A stretch of DNA of 64,000 nt from Pseudomonas indica NBRC 103045 (GCF_002091635.1 NZ_BDAC01000006.1:1-64000); one strand, 5' to 3'. Shown: positions 43,978-54,282, counted from the stretch's first letter. A program made the numbers and translations. Notes: generated by a model not told the origin, from the sequence alone.

Positions 43978-44847
43978 ATGAACCGCTCCGCCCGCGCCGA
44001 CAGTGTCTACATCACACCCAGTGCCCACTACACGGGTTACGTCTGGTATCGCCATCGGCTGGCCGAGCCGGCCTTCGCCACCGGCTTCGGCCGCTTCGCT
44101 CACGGCGTGCTGGCGCCGGTAGCCTGGGTGGCGCGCGTGGGGTTCGGTCTGGATGTCGAGCATTTCCTGCTCCAGCGCCACCTGTTGATCGACGCGCGCC
44201 TGACCGAAGCCGTCGAACAGGGCGGCGTGCGCCAGGTGGTGGAGATCGCCTGCGGCCTCTCCCCGCGCGGGCGGCGCTTCCGGGTGCGCTACCCGGACCT
44301 GCATTACGTGGAGGCCGACCTGCCGCCGATGGCGGCGCGCAAACGCCTGTTGCTGCATGGCGAGGGCTGGCTGGACAGCCGTCACCAGGTGCGCTCGGTG
44401 GACATTCTCGCCGAGCGCGGCCCGCACAGCCTGGAGGCACTGTTCGCCGGGCTCGATCCGCAGTATCCGGTGGTGGTGATCACCGAAGGGCTGGTGAACT
44501 ACTTCGAGCGTCCCCTGATCGAGGACTTCTGGACCAGGCTCGCCACGCAACTCGCCGAATTCCCCCGGGCCACCTACCTCACCGAACTTTATCCGGACCT
44601 GCGTGAGCACCCGCATTACCGCCAGTTGCGCTGGGCGGTGGAGTTCATCGGCCGTCTGACCCGCGGCAGCTACCCGCTGCACTATCGCAGCCATGAGGAA
44701 ATCCGCGAGGCGTTCGGGCGTTGTGGTTTTCACCGTACCCGCGTGCTCGACCCGAGCCGGGAAAGCCCCGGCCTCGGCCTGCGTCCGTCGAAGGTGCCGA
44801 CGCTGGTGCGGGTGATCGAGGCGAGTGTCGGCGCTGGCCTGCGCTGA
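43978..44847 (+). CDS. Class I methyltransferase of the leucine-carboxyl-methyltransferase type
   Basis: This 289-residue protein has VVEIACGLSPRGRRFRVRYP (SAM loop), VEADLPPMAARKRLLL and VVITEGLVNYFERPLIEDFW, as in the LCM/O-methyltransferase family that includes polyketide-type and protein-carboxyl enzymes. Substrate unknown. The ATG at 43978 starts MNRSARADSVYITPSAHYTG. Confidence 0.82.
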   Translation: MNRSARADSVYITPSAHYTGYVWYRHRLAEPAFATGFGRFAHGVLAPVAWVARVGFGLDVEHFLLQRHLLIDARLTEAVEQGGVRQVVEIACGLSPRGRRFRVRYPDLHYVEADLPPMAARKRLLLHGEGWLDSRHQVRSVDILAERGPHSLEALFAGLDPQYPVVVITEGLVNYFERPLIEDFWTRLATQLAEFPRATYLTELYPDLREHPHYRQLRWAVEFIGRLTRGSYPLHYRSHEEIREAFGRCGFHRTRVLDPSRESPGLGLRPSKVPTLVRVIEASVGAGLR

Positions 44848-44857
44848 TCGCGAAGAC

Positions 44858-46084
44858 TCAGGCGCAGGCCGCCCGCGGTGCCGGCGGAGCGATGTGTGCC
44901 GTCAGCGCCGCGCTGGCCTGGGGCTCGATGTGGGAGAAGATGAACGCCAGTCCGCCCGCCGTGCGCCGCAGGGGCAGCAGGTCGAGGGCGGGGAGGTCGG
45001 CTGTCAGCAACTGCCAGCCGCGCCACGGCAGCTCGTCCGGCAGGTCGGCGAGCAGGTGGCCGCCGAAGAAGCCCAGCTCATTCAGCTCCACCGGCCAGTC
45101 GCCGCCCTGGTCGTGATGCAGCAACGCCTTGCGCTGGCGGGGCGGCAGGCGCGGTTCGTGGCGGCGGTCGAGCAGCTGCAGGCCGTCGCGGGCCAGGCGG
45201 GTGCTCCCGGGGCTGGCCAGCGGCAGCGCCTCGCCCCGCAGGAACGGGTCGTACAGGCCGGCACAGGCTTCGCGGCGTTCGAACTGGGCCAGATGGTCGG
45301 CACCGTGGATCAGCGCACAATCGGCATTGGTGCAGGCGGCGGCGAACAGGGCATGTTCCCAGGGCTGGGTGAAGTGGTCGTGTTCGCCGGCGAGCACCAG
45401 CGTCGGGCATTGCGGATGACGGTCGAAGCCAGGGAACGCCAGCAGGCGCCGGCTGTTCTGCCGATAGCGCTCGACCTCCTCGGGCGTCAGGCGCTGCAAC
45501 TGCCGCAGCAGAGCCTTGCGGAAGGTCGGCGAGACCTCGGTTTCCTGTACGCGCAACGGATTGATCAGGCCGTTCAGGGCGCCCTGGGCAAACGCCGCAT
45601 GCCGGCCTTCGGCGAGCAATGCCAGGCTTTCTTCCAGCAACAGCCGGGCGCCGGGGCGGCCGAAGGCGGTGATGCCGGCCAGCAGCAGGCGCGCGCAATG
45701 ACGCGGGTGGCGGGCGGCGAACAGGGCGGCGATGGCCGAGCCATAGGACAGGCCGATGGGCATCAGCGGCGGGATGTGCAGGGCCTCGGCGAAGGCGGCG
45801 ATCAGGTCGGCGAGGTCGGCCAGCGTCAGTTCCGGGGCGAGCTGCGGGTTGCCGCCCTGGCTGGGCAGGTCGAGCAGGATCACCGGGTGTTCGGCGAGCA
45901 GCTCGGCGACTTCGCCGGTGAAAGAGCGAAAGCTCTGGAAGGCCCCGCCGAGCAGCAGCACCGGGGCTCGATCGTCCCCGGCACGCGCGGCGAACGCCTG
46001 GTAATGCAGGCGCCACGGGCCCAGTTCGAGCACGTCCGGGGCGGCGCCGAGCTGGCCGGCACTGAAATCGGTTCGGTATCGCAT
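44858..46084 (-). CDS. Alpha/beta hydrolase with a C-terminal PilZ-like tail
   Basis: This is a 408-residue protein. The first 270 residues are an alpha/beta hydrolase: LLLGGAFQSFRSFTGE, the nucleophile elbow GLSYGSAIAALFAARHP, GEHDHFTQPWEHALF and HGADHLAQFE for the catalytic Asp/His. From about residue 300 there is an added domain, RLPPRQRKALLHHDQ ... ELNELGFFGG, which recalls a PilZ c-di-GMP domain (RxxxR ... (D/N)xSxxG) but with a degenerate second motif. It resembles RhlA/PhaG-like hydrolases in its N-terminal half. Substrate is unknown. Confidence 0.78.
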   Translation of the reverse strand: MRYRTDFSAGQLGAAPDVLELGPWRLHYQAFAARAGDDRAPVLLLGGAFQSFRSFTGEVAELLAEHPVILLDLPSQGGNPQLAPELTLADLADLIAAFAEALHIPPLMPIGLSYGSAIAALFAARHPRHCARLLLAGITAFGRPGARLLLEESLALLAEGRHAAFAQGALNGLINPLRVQETEVSPTFRKALLRQLQRLTPEEVERYRQNSRRLLAFPGFDRHPQCPTLVLAGEHDHFTQPWEHALFAAACTNADCALIHGADHLAQFERREACAGLYDPFLRGEALPLASPGSTRLARDGLQLLDRRHEPRLPPRQRKALLHHDQGGDWPVELNELGFFGGHLLADLPDELPWRGWQLLTADLPALDLLPLRRTAGGLAFIFSHIEPQASAALTAHIAPPAPRAACA

Positions 46085-46343
46085 GCAGGCATCTCCCTGG
46101 CGGCCGCTTCTTCTTGTTCTGGCGGCACCCTCCAGGGGAAGGTAATCACCGGTAGCACTTTTGTTCACCCAACCTTCGGGCGGGCGGACGTCACCGTTCA
46201 TCCCAGCGGTCAGGAACGGCGCGCCACGGCGTTACCTCCGGTGTGGCGTAACGCCTCGCTGCCGTCCGCCCGACGCCGCTGGGCGTGGGCTCCCGGCCCC
46301 GCTATAATCAGCCGCTTTCCTCGACTGCCAGACCTCCGAGACC

Positions 46344-47603
46344 ATGACCGAGTCCGTGCTCGACTACATGACCCGCCTGGGCCGCGCCGCGCGCGATGCC
46401 TCGCGGGTGATCGCCCAGGCCAGTACCGCGCAGAAGAACCGCGCCCTGCTGGCCGCCGCCGCTGCCCTCGACGCCGCCCGCGACGAGTTGGCCGCCGCCA
46501 ACCAGAAGGATCTTGACCAGGGCAAGGCGAACGCTCTCGAGCCAGCGCTGCTGGATCGCCTGGCCCTGACCCCGGCGCGCATCGATTCCATGATCGAAGG
46601 CCTGCGCCAGGTCGCCGCCCTGCCGGACCCGGTGGGCGCGATCCGCGACATGAGCTACCGCCCCTCGGGCATCCAGATCGGCAAGATGCGCGTGCCGCTG
46701 GGCGTGATCGGCATCATCTACGAGTCGCGGCCGAACGTGACCATCGATGCCGCCAGCCTGTGTCTGAAGTCCGGCAACGCCACCATCCTGCGCGGCGGTT
46801 CCGAAGCGATCCATTCCAACCGCGCCATTGCCGCCTGCATCCGCCAGGGGCTGGCCGAGGCCGGGCTGCCGGACACGGCGGTGCAAGTGGTGGATACCAC
46901 CGACCGCGCGGCAGTAGGCGCGTTGATCGCCATGCCGGAGTTCGTCGACGTGATCGTCCCGCGCGGCGGCAAGGGCCTGATCGAACGCATCAGCCGCGAT
47001 GCCCGCGTGCCGGTGATCAAGCACCTGGACGGCATTTGCCACGTCTACGTCGATGCGCTGGCCGACCTGGAAAAGGCCCGGAGCATCGCCTTCAACGCCA
47101 AGTGCTACCGCTATGGCATCTGCGGCGCGATGGAAACCCTGCTGGTCGACCAGGCGGTGGCCGCGGCCTTCCTGCCGGCCATGGCGCAGATGTTCGTGGA
47201 AAAGGGCGTCGAGCTGCGCGGTTGCGAGCGTACCCGTGCACTGATCCAGGCCGAGCCGGCGACGGAAGAGGACTGGAGCACCGAGTACCTGGCGGCGATC
47301 CTGTCGATCCGCGTGGTCGACGGGCTCGACGAGGCCATCGCGCACATCAACCGTTACGGTTCGCACCACACCGACTCCATCGTCACCGAGCACCAGGGCC
47401 ATGCCCGGCGCTTCCTCGCCGAGGTGGACTCCAGTTCGGTGATGCTCAATACCCCGACCTGCTTCGCCGACGGCTTCGAGTACGGCCTGGGCGCGGAGAT
47501 CGGCATTTCCACCGATAAGCTGCATGCGCGCGGTCCGGTCGGCCTGGAAGGCCTGACCTGCGAGAAGTACGTGGTGATCGGCGACGGTCAGCTGCGCGGC
47601 TGA
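46344..47603 (+). CDS. proA: Gamma-glutamyl phosphate reductase
   Basis: ProA reduces gamma-glutamyl phosphate to glutamate-5-semialdehyde in proline synthesis. The 419-residue product has [29 protein letters not shown] [30 protein letters not shown] and [19 protein letters not shown] with the catalytic Cys. The start of nadD overlaps its stop by one base. No proB is nearby, as is usual in Pseudomonas. Confidence 0.96.
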   Translation: MTESVLDYMTRLGRAARDASRVIAQASTAQKNRALLAAAAALDAARDELAAANQKDLDQGKANALEPALLDRLALTPARIDSMIEGLRQVAALPDPVGAIRDMSYRPSGIQIGKMRVPLGVIGIIYESRPNVTIDAASLCLKSGNATILRGGSEAIHSNRAIAACIRQGLAEAGLPDTAVQVVDTTDRAAVGALIAMPEFVDVIVPRGGKGLIERISRDARVPVIKHLDGICHVYVDALADLEKARSIAFNAKCYRYGICGAMETLLVDQAVAAAFLPAMAQMFVEKGVELRGCERTRALIQAEPATEEDWSTEYLAAILSIRVVDGLDEAIAHINRYGSHHTDSIVTEHQGHARRFLAEVDSSSVMLNTPTCFADGFEYGLGAEIGISTDKLHARGPVGLEGLTCEKYVVIGDGQLRG

Positions 47604-48250
47604 TGGCGAAACGGATCGGCATTCTCGGCGGCACCTTCGACCCGGTGCACATCGGCCATCTGCGCGGCGCGCTGGAGGTGGCCGAACAGTTCGGTCTCGA
47701 CGAACTGCGCCTGATTCCCAGCGCGCGCCCGCCGCACCGCAACACGCCGCAGGTATCGGCGGCCGACCGGCTGGCGATGGTCGAGCAGGCCGTGGCGGGC
47801 CTGCCGCCGCTCACGGTGGACGACCGCGAGCTGAGGCGCGACAAGCCGTCCTACAGCATCGACACCCTGGAATCCCTGCGCGCCGAACTGGCGCCGGAAG
47901 ACCAGTTGTTCCTGCTGCTGGGGTGGGATGCCTTCTGCGGCTTGCCGACTTGGCACCGCTGGGAGGAGCTGCTCGATCACTGCCACATCCTGGTGCTGCA
48001 ACGGCCGGATGCCGACAGTGAGCCCCCAGAAAGCCTGCGCGACTTGGTCGCCGCGCGCAGCATCAACGATCCACAGGCCCTCACCGGGCCGAGCGGCCAC
48101 ATCGCTTTCGTCTGGCAGACGCCATTGGAAGTGTCGGCCACCCAGATCCGCCAACGGCTGGCCAGCGGCAGATCGGTGCGTTTCCTGGTACCCGATGCGG
48201 TGCTGGCATACATCAACGCGCACGGGCTGTACCGTGCGCCGACGAATTGA
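47603..48250 (+). CDS. nadD: Nicotinate-nucleotide adenylyltransferase
   Basis: NadD joins nicotinate mononucleotide and ATP to make deamido-NAD. The 215-residue product has the nucleotidyltransferase loop [18 protein letters not shown] and the C-terminal [20 protein letters not shown] (the SxTxxR motif region). It is translationally coupled to proA and followed by rsfS. Confidence 0.96.
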   Translation: MAKRIGILGGTFDPVHIGHLRGALEVAEQFGLDELRLIPSARPPHRNTPQVSAADRLAMVEQAVAGLPPLTVDDRELRRDKPSYSIDTLESLRAELAPEDQLFLLLGWDAFCGLPTWHRWEELLDHCHILVLQRPDADSEPPESLRDLVAARSINDPQALTGPSGHIAFVWQTPLEVSATQIRQRLASGRSVRFLVPDAVLAYINAHGLYRAPTN

Positions 48251-48272
48251 ACACGAGGCAACAGAACCACTC

Positions 48273-48632
48273 ATGCAAAACGATCAACTGGTCCAGCTGG
48301 CGATCGACGCCCTGGAAGACATGAAGGCTCAGGACATCACCACCATCGATGTCCGCGGTAAGACCAGCGTTACCGATTACATGGTGATCGCCAGCGGTAC
48401 CTCCAGCCGTCACGTGAAGTCGATTGCCGACAACGTGCTGGAGAAGGTCAAGGAAAACGGCGTGCGCCCGCTGGGCAGCGAAGGCCTGGATGGGGGCGAA
48501 TGGGCCCTGCTCGATCTTGGCGACGTGGTGGTCCACGTGATGCAGGTCGCCACCCGCCAGTTCTATGACCTCGAACGTCTCTGGCAGGGTGCCGAGCAGA
48601 GCCGCGCGCAGCACGGTTCCGATCACGAGTAA
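48273..48632 (+). CDS. rsfS: Ribosomal silencing factor RsfS
   Basis: This 119-residue protein of the RsfS/Iojap family binds ribosomal protein uL14 and keeps the subunits apart in starvation. Family sequence includes [40 protein letters not shown] and [15 protein letters not shown]. It sits in the usual nadD-rsfS-rlmH order. Confidence 0.95.
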   Translation: MQNDQLVQLAIDALEDMKAQDITTIDVRGKTSVTDYMVIASGTSSRHVKSIADNVLEKVKENGVRPLGSEGLDGGEWALLDLGDVVVHVMQVATRQFYDLERLWQGAEQSRAQHGSDHE

Positions 48633-48641
48633 GCGACCGCC

Positions 48642-49109
48642 GTGCGTATCAAGCTGATCGCCGTCGGTTCGCGCATGCCGCGTTGGGTGGAGGAAGGCTG
48701 GCAGGAATATGCCAAGCGCCTGCCGCCCGAGCTGGCGCTCGATCTGGTGGAAATCCCGCTGAACACCCGTGGCAAGAATGCCGACGTGGCGCGCCTGATC
48801 CGTCAGGAGGGCGAGGCCATGCTGGCGAAGGTGCAGCCGGGCGAGCGCATTGTCACCCTGGAGGTGCACGGCAAGCCCTGGAGCACCGAGCAACTGGCGG
48901 CGGAGCTGGATCGCTGGCGGCTGGACGCGCGCACCGTCAACCTGATGGTGGGCGGGCCCGAAGGGCTGGCACCGGAGGTCTGCGCCCGCAGCGAGCAGCG
49001 CTGGTCGCTGTCGCCGCTGACCTTGCCGCACCCGCTGGTTCGCATCCTGATCGGCGAACAGATCTACCGGGCCTGGACGGTGTTGTCCGGCCATCCCTAT
49101 CACAAGTAA
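48642..49109 (+). CDS. rlmH: 23S rRNA pseudouridine1915 N3-methyltransferase
   Basis: This 155-residue SPOUT methyltransferase modifies pseudouridine 1915 of 23S rRNA. Visible are [36 protein letters not shown], the knotted SAM site [13 protein letters not shown] and [23 protein letters not shown] is the start codon, 9 bp after the rsfS stop. Confidence 0.96.
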   Translation: MRIKLIAVGSRMPRWVEEGWQEYAKRLPPELALDLVEIPLNTRGKNADVARLIRQEGEAMLAKVQPGERIVTLEVHGKPWSTEQLAAELDRWRLDARTVNLMVGGPEGLAPEVCARSEQRWSLSPLTLPHPLVRILIGEQIYRAWTVLSGHPYHK

Positions 49110-49118
49110 CCGTCACCG

Positions 49119-51014
49119 ATGCCGCAGCCGATCCGCCTGAAAGACCACGAAAAGGATGCACGCCTGGTGCGCAGCCGCGTCATCGCGGGTGCCGTGGTGG
49201 TGGTGGCGCTGATCCTGGCGCTGGTGGCGCGGCTGTATTATCTGCAGGTGATCCAGTACGAGTACCACTCGACCCTGTCGGAAAACAACCGGGTCCACGT
49301 CCAGCCGATCCCGCCGACCCGTGGGCTGATCTTCGATCGCAACGGCGTGATCATCGCCGACAACCGGCCGAGCTTCAGCCTCACGGTAACCCGTGAGCGG
49401 GCCGGCGACTGGGAACAGGTGCTGGACATCATCGTCGAGGTGCTGGAGCTGACCCCGGACGACCGTGCGCTGTTCGAGAAGCGCATGAAGCAGGGACGGC
49501 GGCCGTTCGAGCCGGTGCCGGTGCTGTTCGAGCTGAGCGAGGACCAGATCGCCCGTATCGCGGTCAACCAGTTCCGCCTGCCCGGCGTGGAGGTGGCTGC
49601 CCAATTGGTCCGTCACTACCCGCAGAAGGAGCATTTCGCCCATTCGGTCGGCTATGTCGGACGGATCAACGAACAGGAGCTGAAGAAGCTCGACCCGGTG
49701 GATTACAGCGGCACCCACCATATCGGCAAGACCGGCATCGAGCGCTTCTATGAAGATCAGTTGCACGGCCAGGTGGGGTACGAGGAAGTCGAGACCAATG
49801 CCCGTGGACGGGTATTGCGGGTGCTCAAGCGCACCGACCCGACCCCCGGCAAGGACCTGACCCTGACCCTCGACCTGAAGCTGCAGGAAGCCGCCGAAGC
49901 CGCCCTGGGCGGGCGCCGTGGCGCGGTGGTGGCGATCGAACCGGCCACCGGCGACGTGCTGGCGATGGTCAGCCAGCCGAGCTTCAACCCCAACCTGTTC
50001 GTCACCGGCATCAGCTTCAAGGACTACGCCGAGCTGCGCGACTCCATCGACCGGCCGCTCTACAACCGCGTATTGCGGGGACTCTACCCGCCGGGTTCGA
50101 CGATCAAGCCGATGGTGGCGGTGGCCGGGCTGGATGCCGGGGTGGTGACGCCGGCGACGCGGGTGTTCGATCCGGGCTTCTATCAACTGCCCAATTACGA
50201 TCACAAGTACCGCAACTGGAACCGCAGCGGCGACGGCTGGGTGAACCTGGAGATGGCGATCATGCGCTCCAACGACACCTACTTTTACGACCTCGCCCAC
50301 AAGATGGGTATCGATCGCCTGCACGACTACCTGTCGCGTTTCGGTATCGGCCAGCGCGTGTCCCTGGACATGTTCGAGGAAGCCGAGGGCCTGATGCCCT
50401 CGCGCGACTGGAAGCGCGCCCGCTACCGCCAGGCCTGGTACCCCGGCGAGACGCTGATCCTCGGTATCGGTCAGGGCTACATGCAGGCGACGCCGCTGCA
50501 ACTGGCCCAGGCCACGGCGCTGATGGCCAACCGCGGCAAGTGGATTCGCCCGCACTTGGCCAAGAGCATCGAGGGCAAGCCGCCGGTGGACGAGAATCCG
50601 ATGCCCGATATCGTGCTGCGCGACCCGAAGTTCTGGGACTATGCGCGCAACGGCATGGAAATGGTGCTCCACGGGCCGCGCGGCACCGCGCGCAAGGTGG
50701 GCGACAGCGCGGTCTACCGCATCGCCGGCAAGAGCGGTACCGCCCAGGTGGTGGCGATCAAGCAGGGCGAAAAATACGACCGTTCCAAGGTGCAGGAGCG
50801 TCACCGCGACCACGCGCTGTTCATCGGCTTCGCTCCGGCGGAGAACCCGGAGATCGCCGTGGCGGTGATGGTGGAGAACGGCGAGTCCGGCTCCGGTGTC
50901 GCCGCACCGGTGGTCAAGCAGGTGATGGACGCCTGGCTGTTGGACGAGAACGGCCAACTGAAACCCGAATTCGCCGAGCCCCGGCCTGCGGAGGTGCTCG
51001 CCCATGAACGGTAA
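49119..51014 (+). CDS. mrdA: Penicillin-binding protein 2 (elongation transpeptidase)
   Basis: PBP2 crosslinks peptidoglycan for rod elongation together with RodA, called pbpA in P. aeruginosa. The 631-residue product has one N-terminal membrane anchor (IAGAVVVVALILALVARLYY) and the transpeptidase motifs SxxK in YPPGSTIKPMVAVAGL, SxN in MRSNDTYFYDLA and KSGT in AGKSGTAQVVA. Its 3' end overlaps rodA by 11 bp, so the two are coupled. Confidence 0.96.
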   Translation: MPQPIRLKDHEKDARLVRSRVIAGAVVVVALILALVARLYYLQVIQYEYHSTLSENNRVHVQPIPPTRGLIFDRNGVIIADNRPSFSLTVTRERAGDWEQVLDIIVEVLELTPDDRALFEKRMKQGRRPFEPVPVLFELSEDQIARIAVNQFRLPGVEVAAQLVRHYPQKEHFAHSVGYVGRINEQELKKLDPVDYSGTHHIGKTGIERFYEDQLHGQVGYEEVETNARGRVLRVLKRTDPTPGKDLTLTLDLKLQEAAEAALGGRRGAVVAIEPATGDVLAMVSQPSFNPNLFVTGISFKDYAELRDSIDRPLYNRVLRGLYPPGSTIKPMVAVAGLDAGVVTPATRVFDPGFYQLPNYDHKYRNWNRSGDGWVNLEMAIMRSNDTYFYDLAHKMGIDRLHDYLSRFGIGQRVSLDMFEEAEGLMPSRDWKRARYRQAWYPGETLILGIGQGYMQATPLQLAQATALMANRGKWIRPHLAKSIEGKPPVDENPMPDIVLRDPKFWDYARNGMEMVLHGPRGTARKVGDSAVYRIAGKSGTAQVVAIKQGEKYDRSKVQERHRDHALFIGFAPAENPEIAVAVMVENGESGSGVAAPVVKQVMDAWLLDENGQLKPEFAEPRPAEVLAHER

Positions 51015-52149
51015 CTTCGACCGTACCCTGTCCAGCGAAGACGTGATGCGCCGCCGCGCCAGCCTGCTGCAGCGCATGCACATCGACGGGCAGTTGCTGC
51101 TGCTGTTGCTGCTCCTGGCCGCCGGCGGCCTGTTCGTCCTGTATTCGGCCAGCGGCAAGAGCTGGGACATGCTGATCAAGCAGGCAGTCTCCTTCGGCGT
51201 GGGACTGACCGCCATGATCGTCATCGCCCAGCTCGAGCCGCGCTTCATGGCGCGCTGGGTGCCGCTGGCCTACCTGGTCGGCGTCGGCCTGCTGGTGGTG
51301 GTGGACGTAATGGGGCACGACGCCAAGGGGGCGACGCGCTGGATCAACATCCCCGGGGTGATCCGCTTCCAGCCCTCGGAGTTCATGAAGATCATCATGC
51401 CGGCGACCATCGCCTGGTACCTGGCCAAGCGCAACCTGCCGCCCCGGCTCAAACACATTGCCATCAGCCTGGCGCTGATCGGCGTGCCGTTCGTGCTGAT
51501 CCTCAAGCAGCCGGACCTGGGAACCTCGTTGCTGATCCTGGCTTCCGGTGCCTTCGTGCTGTTCATCGCCGGTCTGCGCTGGCGCTGGATTCTCGGAGCG
51601 GCGGCGGCGGTGGTACCGATCGCCGTCGGCATGTGGTTCTTCGTCCTCAAGCAGTATCAGAAGCAGCGGGTGCTGACCTTCCTCGACCCGGAGAGCGATC
51701 CCCTGGGTACCGGCTGGAACATCATTCAGTCGAAGGCTGCCATCGGTTCCGGCGGGGTGTTCGGCAAGGGCTGGCTGCTCGGCACCCAGTCGCACCTGGA
51801 TTTTTTGCCCGAAAGCCATACGGACTTTATCATTGCGGTCCTTGGCGAAGAGTTCGGCCTGGTCGGCGTCTGCCTGCTGCTGTTGATCTACCTGCTGCTG
51901 ATCGGTCGCGGCCTGGTGGTCACGGTCCAGGCGCAGACATTGTTCGGCAAGCTACTGGCCGGCAGCCTGACCATGACCTTTTTCGTTTATGTCTTCGTGA
52001 ATATCGGTATGGTCAGCGGCTTGCTGCCCGTGGTGGGGGTGCCGTTGCCCTTCATCAGTTACGGTGGAACTTCGCTGGTGACACTACTGTCAGGGTTCGG
52101 GGTTTTGATGTCGATCCACACCCATCGCAAGTGGATCGCACAGGTATAA
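51004..52149 (+). CDS. rodA: Rod-shape SEDS glycosyltransferase RodA
   Basis: RodA polymerises glycan strands during elongation and works with PBP2. The 381-residue multi-spanning product has the SEDS features IKQPDLGTSLLILASGAFVL and IIQSKAAIGSGGVFGKGWLL, then FLPESHTDFIIAVLGEEFGL and LPFISYGGTSLVTLLSGFGV. Its start lies inside the end of the PBP2 gene. Confidence 0.96.
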   Translation: MNGNFDRTLSSEDVMRRRASLLQRMHIDGQLLLLLLLLAAGGLFVLYSASGKSWDMLIKQAVSFGVGLTAMIVIAQLEPRFMARWVPLAYLVGVGLLVVVDVMGHDAKGATRWINIPGVIRFQPSEFMKIIMPATIAWYLAKRNLPPRLKHIAISLALIGVPFVLILKQPDLGTSLLILASGAFVLFIAGLRWRWILGAAAAVVPIAVGMWFFVLKQYQKQRVLTFLDPESDPLGTGWNIIQSKAAIGSGGVFGKGWLLGTQSHLDFLPESHTDFIIAVLGEEFGLVGVCLLLLIYLLLIGRGLVVTVQAQTLFGKLLAGSLTMTFFVYVFVNIGMVSGLLPVVGVPLPFISYGGTSLVTLLSGFGVLMSIHTHRKWIAQV

Positions 52150-52167
52150 CGAGAAGTGAAGGAATCC

Positions 52168-53178
52168 ATGCAAGAGCTGCGTAGCTGGGCTGCGGGCAAG
52201 GCGATTCGAATCGGTCTGGCTGGCGTTCTGGGGTTTTCCGCTTTCGCGCAGGCGGGGGATTACGAAGGTTCGCCCCAGGTGGCCGAGTTCGTCGCCGAGA
52301 TGACGCGCGACTACGGTTTCGCCGGTGAGCAACTGGTCAGCCTGTTCCACGACGTGGAGCGCAAGCAGACGATTCTCGACGCGATTTCCCGGCCGGCGGA
52401 GAAGGTGAAGCCGTGGAAGGAATACCGGCCGATCTTCATCACCGAATCGCGCATCGCCCGCGGGGTGGATTTCTGGCGCGAGCATGAGGCTGCGCTGGCC
52501 CGCGCCGAGCAGGAATACGGGGTGCCGGCCCAGGTGATCGTTGCGATCATCGGCGTGGAAACCTTCTACGGACGCAACACCGGCAGCTATCGGGTGATCG
52601 ACGCGCTGTCCACTCTTGGCTTCGATTATCCGCCGCGGGCGCCGTTCTTCCGCCAGCAGCTCAAGGAATTCCTCCTGCTGGCTCGCGAGGAGCAGGTCGA
52701 TCCGCTGACCTTGAAAGGTTCCTACGCCGGTGCCATGGGCCTGCCGCAATTCATGCCGAGCAGCTTCCGCGCTTACGCGGTGGACTTCGACAACGACGGG
52801 CACATCGATATCTGGAGCAATCCGGTGGATGCCATCGGCAGCGTCGCCAGCTACTTCCAGCGTCACGGCTGGGTGGCCGGCGAACCGGTGGTCAGCGCGG
52901 CCCAGGTGCGCGGCGACCAAGTCGAGCAGGGCTTGACCGAAGGTCTGGAACCGGTGAAAAACGTCGGTGAATTGCGTAGCCTGGGCTGGGCGAGCCGGGA
53001 CGCCCTGCGCGACGACCTGGCCGTCACCGCCTTCCGCCTGGACGGCGAAGCCGGCCCGGAGTACTGGATGGGGTTGCCGAATTTCTACGTGATCACACGC
53101 TATAACCGCAGCGTGATGTACGCCATGGCCGTGCATCAGCTGTCCGATCTGCTGGTTCAGGCACGAGGCCGGAAGTGA
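52168..53178 (+). CDS. sltB1: Membrane-bound/soluble lytic transglycosylase B
   Basis: This 336-residue murein lytic transglycosylase of the MltB family cleaves glycan strands with 1,6-anhydro product. The N-terminal signal (AIRIGLAGVLGFSAFAQAGD) lacks a lipobox Cys, so it is the soluble periplasmic type. The catalytic Glu is in IIGVETFYGRNTGSY and GSYAGAMGLPQFMPSSFR is present. ATG at 52168, after AAGGA, was preferred to a GTG at 52156. Confidence 0.92.
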   Translation: MQELRSWAAGKAIRIGLAGVLGFSAFAQAGDYEGSPQVAEFVAEMTRDYGFAGEQLVSLFHDVERKQTILDAISRPAEKVKPWKEYRPIFITESRIARGVDFWREHEAALARAEQEYGVPAQVIVAIIGVETFYGRNTGSYRVIDALSTLGFDYPPRAPFFRQQLKEFLLLAREEQVDPLTLKGSYAGAMGLPQFMPSSFRAYAVDFDNDGHIDIWSNPVDAIGSVASYFQRHGWVAGEPVVSAAQVRGDQVEQGLTEGLEPVKNVGELRSLGWASRDALRDDLAVTAFRLDGEAGPEYWMGLPNFYVITRYNRSVMYAMAVHQLSDLLVQARGRK

Positions 53179-54215
53179 TGGTACAGATGCCGATCAAATG
53201 GGTCGCCCTGGGTACACTGGGTTTGATGTTGGCGAGCTGTTCCAGCAGCCGCGCGCCGCAACCCGTGCAACCGGGCGTGACGCCGATTTCCGGTCCCGGA
53301 AGCTTCAGCCGCCCGCATCGGGACGGCGCGCCCTGGTGGGACGTGGATGTCTCGCGCATTCCCGATGCGGTGCCCATGCCGCATTACGGCAGCTACAAGG
53401 CCAACCCCTACACGGTGCTCGGCCAGACCTACTACCCGATGAGCGATGCGCGGCGCTACCAGGCCGTTGGCACCGCCTCCTGGTACGGCACCAAGTTCCA
53501 CGGCCAGGCCACCGCCAACGGTGAAACCTACGATCTCTACGGCATGACCGCCGCGCACAAGACGCTGCCGCTGCCGAGCTACGTGCGGGTGACCAACCTG
53601 GAGAACGGCCGCAGCGTGATCCTGCGGGTCAACGACCGTGGCCCGTTCTATTCCGACCGCATCATCGACCTGTCCTTCGCCGCGGCGAAGAAGCTCGGTT
53701 ACGCCGAAGTCGGCACCGCGCGGGTCAAGGTGGAAGGCATCGATCCCAACGAGTGGTGGGCCAAGCAGGGCCGTCCGGTGCCGATGGTCCTGGCGCAGCC
53801 GGGGACCAAGGTTCAGTCGGTCAGCCAGAACGCGCCGATCACCGTGGCCAGCGTCGCCCAGCCGAGCCCGGCACCGATGGCCCAGCCGATCGAGCAATAC
53901 ACGCCTCCGCCGCAGCAGCACGCCGCGGCGGTACTGCCGGTGCAGGTCGACGCAAAAAAAAAAGGTTCGCCCGGAGCCTCTGGCCTGTATCTCCAGGTTG
54001 GGGCCTTCGCCAATCCCGACGCTGCGGAGCTTCTCAAGGACAAGCTGAGCCAGGCGGTCAATGCGCCGGTGTTCATCAGCTCAGTCGTGCGCAACCAGCA
54101 GATCCTGCACCGGGTGCGCCTGGGGCCGATCGAGACGCAGGGTGAGGCTCAGCAAGTACAGGACAGCGTGAGGCTGGCCAACCTCGGCCAGCCGACCTTC
54201 GTGAAGCCGGAGTGA
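53178..54215 (+). CDS. rlpA: RlpA lytic transglycosylase, lipoprotein with DPBB and SPOR domains
   Basis: This 345-residue outer-membrane lipoprotein (LGLMLASCSSS, lipobox LASC) cuts 'naked' glycan strands at the septum in P. aeruginosa. Domain one is the double-psi beta-barrel (VGTASWYGTKFHGQATANGE, VILRVNDRGPFYSDRIIDLS). A Pro/Gln-rich linker follows, and then a C-terminal SPOR domain (LYLQVGAFANPDAAELLKDK) that binds denuded peptidoglycan. The linker contains a run of ten A at 53954-53963 encoding Lys-Lys-Lys; a slip there would remove the SPOR domain. It begins on the sltB stop codon. Confidence 0.94.
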   Translation: MVQMPIKWVALGTLGLMLASCSSSRAPQPVQPGVTPISGPGSFSRPHRDGAPWWDVDVSRIPDAVPMPHYGSYKANPYTVLGQTYYPMSDARRYQAVGTASWYGTKFHGQATANGETYDLYGMTAAHKTLPLPSYVRVTNLENGRSVILRVNDRGPFYSDRIIDLSFAAAKKLGYAEVGTARVKVEGIDPNEWWAKQGRPVPMVLAQPGTKVQSVSQNAPITVASVAQPSPAPMAQPIEQYTPPPQQHAAAVLPVQVDAKKKGSPGASGLYLQVGAFANPDAAELLKDKLSQAVNAPVFISSVVRNQQILHRVRLGPIETQGEAQQVQDSVRLANLGQPTFVKPE

Positions 54216-54282
54216 GAACCCGGCCCGCCGAATTGCCCCGCGGGGCATGTTTGACCATCAGCCTAAAACCTCAGAGAGACGG

